Positions 59,301 to 64,000 of a stretch of DNA of 64,000 bases are shown piece after piece. The DNA is taken from the NCBI GenBank assembly GCA_030704615.1, contig CM060732.1, forward strand, positions 77,607,053 to 77,671,052. Direction: 5' to 3'. The notes under the pieces were generated by a model that did no database searches, was not told the DNA's origin, and was given only the letters and a program-made list of their open reading frames with translations. Origin of the DNA: Takakia lepidozioides. Taxonomy: Eukaryota > Streptophyta > Takakiopsida > Takakiales > Takakiaceae. Position 1 is the first letter of the stretch; each line of letters opens with the position of its first letter. The position numbers and the translations under genes were made by a program.

Positions 59301-60053
59301 GGTAAGATGAGGAAACCTCTGAAAACCCAATGTAATCGTGCTCCCTAAGAGTGGTTCCACTCTGGCTGCTGACCACTCGTCCAGATGCAGGGCAACCTCT
59401 GTTCTGTACAGCATCTGAAACCAGCTCTTGCAGATGATGGCGTGCAATATCTGAGGCATCGGCACCCTTCTGACAGGGAGACCTGTTGTCTACCTCTTCT
59501 TTCATGTTCTATCTAACTCAATCAGCAGACCGGCGGGTGGGCCTAGCTGCAGCTCCATGGTAAGTAAATCCACCCCCTGCACCCTCTCTGCATGCATGGG
59601 AAACTGTGAGCTTGCCAGATTCTGAGAAGGTGAGGAAACCTCTGAAAGCCAGATGTTGTCATGCCTTATAAGAGTAGTTCCACTCTGGGTGCAATGTCCC
59701 TTTGAGGGAAACAACACTTTGGCATCCGCATCCATGGTGTTAAAGTTTAAAGAATGACAGCCAGAGGTGTCTAACCACGAGCATTCACCACGGTTGCTTG
59801 CAACCCGCATCGAGGTTTGGCCGGAACCTGCTGCCCCATTACTGCCATGGTTGAGGGTATGGGCCACATGACTCCATACGGCCGTTTTGGCATTCCAGCC
59901 AATACTGGAAAACAGAGGAGGAGAACAGCGGGTACCTACAGCCTGGCCATTTAGAGGGGAGTCATGGCTGACACAAATGTGACTGCCTCCACGACCCCCC
60001 ACATTCTGCGACCATGCACAAGAACCATGACTCGCTTTACCAGAGCTCCACAC
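55877..60053 (-). CDS. Chimeric AUX/IAA N-region fused to SRO/RCD1-type PARP, with frame breaks
   Basis: The 5' part is a paralogue of the 17-20 kb AUX/IAA gene: QNVGG, TQSGTTL/REHDYIGFSEVSS, TELQLGPP, SSMERLKQERIMQEGSL, KLYYGQHAQSMK, AGAKRRFSEDIGG, MAGMSGTSHEGPSG and QVKHHAG all have counterparts in order. No GWPP degron or PB1 domain follows. Instead the same open frame enters an SRO-type PARP domain, completed by exon 57232-56991. Exons 56331-56174 and 56107-55877 add an RST-like end. SRO proteins such as RCD1 are nuclear stress regulators that bind transcription factors through RST. Two frame breaks (near 59,515 and 58,165) interrupt the AUX/IAA-derived part. A start at 59,505 avoids the first. 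A pseudogene, a sequence error or an unresolved intron are all possible. Confidence 0.78.
56991..58165 (-). CDS. Fusion exon and PARP-like domain of the chimeric locus
   Basis: One frame is open from 58,165 to the donor at 57,441 (DVCAG-type GATGTCAG|GTGAAG). It starts with AUX/IAA-like NGSPPLSRIAIP...AGAKRRFSEDIGG and, after QVKHHAG, reaches ALLDNKLMRL, FLAGLGLFSSGVDIKAIY, YGWHGTSKMGVSGIILHGFG and YGVGVYLAPENHADV. The next exon (57232-56991, acceptor GGTGCAG|TGTGG) continues in phase: VVYADNDENGEQHIVLCQVILG, HPSSEHFDTGVDELLAP and MNTHILPLYVIRFK. These are consecutive blocks of the SRO PARP domain. His of WHGTS and Tyr of GVYL occupy the first two catalytic-triad positions. The third appears to be non-acidic (in ILPLYVI), as in many plant SROs, so enzymatic activity is doubtful. 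Confidence 0.85.
59208..59700 (-). repeat. About 325-bp internal tandem duplication
   Basis: AGAGTRGTTCCACTCTGG occurs at 59,671 and 59,348 (323 bp apart); GTGGGCCTAGCTGCAG occurs at 59,537 and 59,211 (326 bp apart). Both units encode a SGTTL...SEVSS...TELQLGPP-type segment followed by a HHLQE-type segment. The 17-20 kb AUX/IAA gene has a single copy, so the duplication is specific to this locus. The two unit spacings differ by 3 bp because of small indels, and the frame break near 59,515 lies in the first unit. Confidence 0.85.
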
Positions 60054-62971
60054 TCACATCACTTCAGATGGAGCCACTGAACATATGAAACTGACCAGTT
60101 ATCTTGCAAAGCAGTGGAAGGCTCTCATGCATTTGATTCCGCATAGTAATGTTTCCCTGGCCCAACTCCATAACCTCCTCTTAAAAGCTGCCTTCCTTTG
60201 CCTCTCTTAAGAGACATAGATATACCATGTTTCTCTTCCTACTCACAGCTTGCTCTCTTGTCTGTCTCTATATCATGACCTGCTCAGACTCCTTTCCCTT
60301 GCCCTCCACACGTTATTTCTTTCCAGCTTACGTGATCTGTCTAATTCACCAAGCTATGATGTAGAAGGTCACCTGAGAAACTCCCAGTCAACACTTAGAG
60401 CGCATAGAGTGCATTACTTGTACCGTCTCCCCCTTTCGGGTCCTCTGTGATGACTCAACATGACCAACACGTAAAATGATGTTCACTTTCTTGAGTTTCA
60501 GCACCATTATGGCATCTCAACATGAGACATTCACCTGTAAGTGTTGTCTCATGTAAGCAGAGCATACACCAGCGGTTTTGATAAATCAATGCAGCACCTT
60601 TGTTACGGTGTCTTTTTAGAAACTATTTCATCACCTCTGTATTTTTCAGAACTGATCATGTGGAAGTCCATCTCTCCTGGGTGTGTAGGCGTTTTATGAA
60701 CACACTCGGCATATCTCAACGTTGATAGGGATTACCGGCGTTGCCCTATATGCACTTGAGCCTATGTATTGAGCGATTCCTGCTGTAGACCTTGAATGCT
60801 AGTCGTGTTTGTGCCGCTGAAGGAACTGGGAAGTGGCTAACATCCTGACATGGATGACCGCGGATAGGCACAAACAGACCAGTCCCTGGCTTTGTGACTT
60901 AGTGATCAAGTAAATTTGGAGAAGGCACCAGCAGCTCTCAAACCCTGCAGTTCATGCAGCTGCCATCCACACATACTCAGGCATGCCCCCTTCAATACAC
61001 ATAAACAATTCCTGATTCCATGGTCAAGACAAATTTTGATCCTTAGCTAAATCACACCAGAATTGGGAATCTTCCTATGTTTTTGTAGTGGCAGCTCTGG
61101 CGGGACGCCATGGAAACCTATATTAGATTAAAGACTATGCATGGTCCCGTGCTGCTCGCTATATGGACCCACATGGGTCTCCCTGGATTTAATTTCTATG
61201 ACAGGAGGGTGTGCCTGCGCAAGGTGAGTTTGTATTGAGTCTGACGCACCTTGAGGGAATAGTCAATCCGGCATATCAATCCTTGGGGAGCCGGGGATAT
61301 CTATTCACACAATATGAAAACTCCCCGAAATCGACGAAAGGGACACAATGATTTCGAGGAAAGATGTCCGGCCAGAGCTGCGCTGCGAGAGAAGGAAGTG
61401 GCACGATCTGCGGCCTGTTGCTCGTCTATGCGCCACTTTTCCCTCCCCTCTACGAGAATTCATGACCCTTTCAACTAAAACCAAAAACTCTTTACCTTGT
61501 CGACATTACTGCCAGAGTGTTCATGCCGAATAAACGACGATCCACTCACTTACAGGGAGTTTTTGACCCAAGAGACAATATTGATTCAGTATGCTGCTCT
61601 AGCTCCTATCTAGCCCAAATGTGACAGAGCCACTATTGCCCTGCCTAAGAACCAAAGACGCAGCTTTCAGGCTACATACCTTTGGGCGATCCAACTCCAT
61701 GCCTTCCCACTTTCCTACGGCCAACAAAGACAGGTAGATAGCGAAGCGATAAGCACGAGTGGATCGCCCACCTTCATCTTTATCGGCGCTGAACCTTGCG
61801 TCGCGCCATGACCTCGGAATGACTGCAGCAGCCTTGCCCTGTAGTCCGCTAACGAGACTTAAGAACCAGACTTGAGAATATCAGAACTTTCAAAGTTTGT
61901 GGCACGTTTGTGTATCTCCACGACCCTATTCTTCAAACCTGTGTTTCAAGACGTTTCAATGACATCAAACGGCTGGGTGAGTTGGGAGGGGAAGCGCTGC
62001 CACACTGACCAACGAACCCTCGGCCAACAAACCAGATTCTCAGCTCTTCCAACAGAACTTCACATATTCTGGCGATTTCACACACCAACTTCTTGGAGAT
62101 TGATCACACAACCCCATGCACACACATTCTTACAGCTCTCTAAAACTCTCTCGACATTGCAAATGCAATTGTACAGAAAGAAAAAAACTCGTCCACAGAT
62201 CCACTCAGCGTGTGTCCGTTCATTGGGCTCTTAGTTGGCTAGACAAACAAGGTCAAACTTGGGACACATCGAGTAATCTACAAGAGAGATGCTTCCCCAT
62301 ACTTACTATGGTACACCAGTGAGGAATGTAAAGAACCACCAGAAGGTCAGAAGGTCAGAAGAGTGTAGAAGACTGTAGAGAGTCCTTCCCAGTCTGACAA
62401 TTTGGGTCAGTGAGACAGTATTTAATGACTTGCTTCTCCTCTTCAGCTTTCCCGTCTTCTTCTGAGAGTCTCTCATTCTCTCTTTCTCATGTTTATCCTA
62501 GCTTTAGGATTGGCAATCCTTCTTGGGCCACAAAATCCCTGCATAGTCTCTATTGTACGTTTAGAAGTTCTGCAGCACTAACTTGGTGTAACAGACACTG
62601 AATGTGAAGTACCGCAAATTTGTTGCTCAATTCAGCATGTAATAAGAAAGGATGCAATTGCATGATCACAGCATACATGATACAAGTTCATTTGTTGGAG
62701 ATTGAAGATGAAGCATGATAGACCTGCGACGCTTAGGCATTGCGGCCCAATGGTCCATGAAAGTACACAGTCCTAGCAGGTTGCAGAAGTATCATTTGGC
62801 CTTAGGTTTCCTACTATCTGTTGACAGGCCCTCTCCAAGAGGGTTTTGCAAAGCTTCGGTGCCACAGTTCGATGGTAATTCGCATTGCATGATCATGACC
62901 ATGGACAGATACTACCTGTCATTGCGGAAATGGCATGAGTACATTCTTTGTCTGTCTGTCTGTCTGTCTCG
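60054..62971. other. Leader/upstream region of chimeric locus
   Basis: Contains the block shared with the first AUX/IAA gene (60,780-60,990) and several TGTCTC/GAGACA cores (for example near 60,213, 60,266, 60,526 and 60,544). A (TGTC)n microsatellite lies near 62,948-62,970. No separate gene is supported. Confidence 0.4.
60780..60990. repeat. Leader block shared with first AUX/IAA gene, copy 2
   Basis: Partner of 21,050-21,260, in the same orientation and at a similar distance from the start codon. See that entry for the matched words. Confidence 0.65.
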
Positions 62972-63014
62972 TATGGCACAAGGCCACAAGGCTGCGGCAA
63001 ATGTCTTATGAGTA
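62972..63014 (+). mobile_element. Minimal 5'-truncated LINE copy
   Basis: GGCCACAAGGCTGCGGCAAA followed by TGTCTTATGAGTACA matches the last roughly 40 bases of the LINE at 44.4-49.2 kb with one or two changes. It lies just after a (TGTC)n tract and in the 3' flank of the minus-strand YEATS gene. Confidence 0.75.
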
Positions 63015-63179
63015 CATCTCTCTCGTGTACGCACTGCAAACAGAGATCTTGGAGCAAAACTAGCATGGGATGCTCCTTCTATACATGGGTTCAGAGCTCT
63101 GGATATTGCATAACTGTCTTTATGAGGAAAATGCAGGTGGAGCTGAAATGGCAACCGGAAACGATGCAGAGGATGTCTG

Positions 63180-63831
63180 TCAGTGGCTTGCATTGTTTTT
63201 GAGCCGCATTGCTTCATTCTCCAGCAAATTGAGGTCCCTTTTCAACTTTGTCATATGTGTGCGCACCTGCAACCAAGCAAAAGCCCCTACTTTAAGACAA
63301 ACAAGAGAAAACGAGGTGTTGTCAAACCAAGTCAAACTCAGTGTGAAGATTTAGGATGTTCTTGGCTATGTAGCTTACCTGTTGACGGGCGGCAGCCAAA
63401 AGGTTTAGCTCATCAGCTTCTGAATGCCTCAAAAACCACTGTGCCAGAGGATGCTCCTTTGTTTCTCCTTTCTTTCTGTCTACAGACTCATCGACCCCAC
63501 CAGCTGCCCACAAGAAAATTAGCAAAACTCTCTAGTGTATGCTTGCTTCACACTATGCAAACTCAAACACACTGAAAGACTTGATCCTCAAAAAAACTTG
63601 AACGTGAGTTAAGTAATCAGCATCCATGAAACAGGCACAAACAAACCTTGAAGAGCAAGGGCAGAAGCCTGGGATCCAGTGACCAAGACCCCAGGATGAT
63701 TCCGAATTCGTGCAAACAAGGCCTCCGAAGGCTCCGTGAACACAATTTCATCGTACGCCTCCACAACTACAGGCTTCTTTGTGTTCTGCGGCCCTGATTC
63801 ATCCTCTGGATATAGCTTGAGGTGATGGAAC
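63180..63831 (-). CDS. YEATS-domain protein (GAS41/YAF9-like), 5' end outside window
   Basis: Three exons, 63831-63647, 63503-63379 and 63266-63180, in phase. Exon 1 carries the second half of the YEATS domain: [39 protein letters not shown] and NHPGV. The next gives [21 protein letters not shown], then LAAARQQ. The last gives [20 protein letters not shown], a C-terminal coiled coil that ends in a stop at 63,180. YEATS domains read acylated histone lysines. GAS41/YAF9 proteins belong to the SWR1 chromatin remodeller and NuA4 acetyltransferase complexes. The N-terminal part of the YEATS domain must lie beyond base 64,000; 63,832-64,000 reads as intron. Confidence 0.9.
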
Positions 63832-64000
63832 CTGCACCCTCAACTTCTTCCCGTTGAACTCCAACAAGCCAGCAGCACACTCTCCTTCCGTGAAAATGCA
63901 ATGCTGACCCACTTTGCCTTGCATTTTCAAACATTAAACATGTTAAGCAGCTTATGTTACATAACTAGCTCTCCATCAAACATATAAATTCGGGAAGGAG

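Overview
The window looks like nuclear DNA of a land plant. It holds intron-containing plant genes with GT-AG junctions, a plant-type AUX/IAA auxin repressor, an ABI5/AREB-type bZIP factor, an ASR (ABA/WDS) protein, an SRO/RCD1-type PARP domain, and degraded plant-style LINE, SINE and hAT elements. The AUX/IAA model is about 847 residues, far longer than most flowering-plant family members and closer to the long forms of early-diverging land plants. That points to a fern, lycophyte or bryophyte rather than an angiosperm. This is inference; I cannot name the species. I saw no rRNA, canonical tRNA, CRISPR or organellar genes.

Layout. 0-5 kb: TE relics (a SINE, a LINE tail, hAT-like ends), then an intronless FAM32A-like gene. 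6.3-7.0 kb: a two-exon ASR gene (minus strand). 8-11.3 kb: degenerate repeated segments. 10.6-15.3 kb: an eight-exon tubulin folding cofactor B gene (minus) with TE relics in its introns. 17.2-20.4 kb: a complete four-exon AUX/IAA gene (minus) followed by a long leader with TGTCTC-type elements. 23.6-24.5 kb: a complete non-autonomous hAT element with a perfect 8-bp target duplication and a SINE inside. 24.5-36.4 kb: mostly gene-poor. 36.4-38.0 kb: a tRNA-splicing endonuclease SEN54-like gene (minus). 40.2-40.6 kb: a short F-box gene (minus). 41.6-42.4 kb: an intronless eEF1B beta gene (plus). 44.4-49.2 kb: a nearly intact LINE (plus). 50.0-51.8 kb: the ABI5/AREB-like bZIP gene (minus). 55.9-60.1 kb: a second AUX/IAA-related locus (minus). 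63.2 kb to the right edge: the 3' half of a YEATS-domain gene (minus).

The most unusual feature is the second AUX/IAA-related locus. Its N-terminal region is a diverged paralogue of the 17-20 kb AUX/IAA gene, including a shared block in the 5' leader. The sequence that should lead into degron domain II and PB1 domains III/IV instead runs, in one open frame, into an SRO/RCD1-type PARP-like domain followed by an RST-like C-terminus. The AUX/IAA-derived part carries a roughly 325-bp internal duplication of its repression-motif segment and two frame breaks. It is either a decaying chimera or one whose exon structure I cannot fully resolve.

Several genes suit hormone and stress signalling (AUX/IAA, ABI5-like bZIP, ASR, SRO). 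This is a eukaryotic neighbourhood with separate transcription units, and nothing in the sequence shows that they form one pathway.
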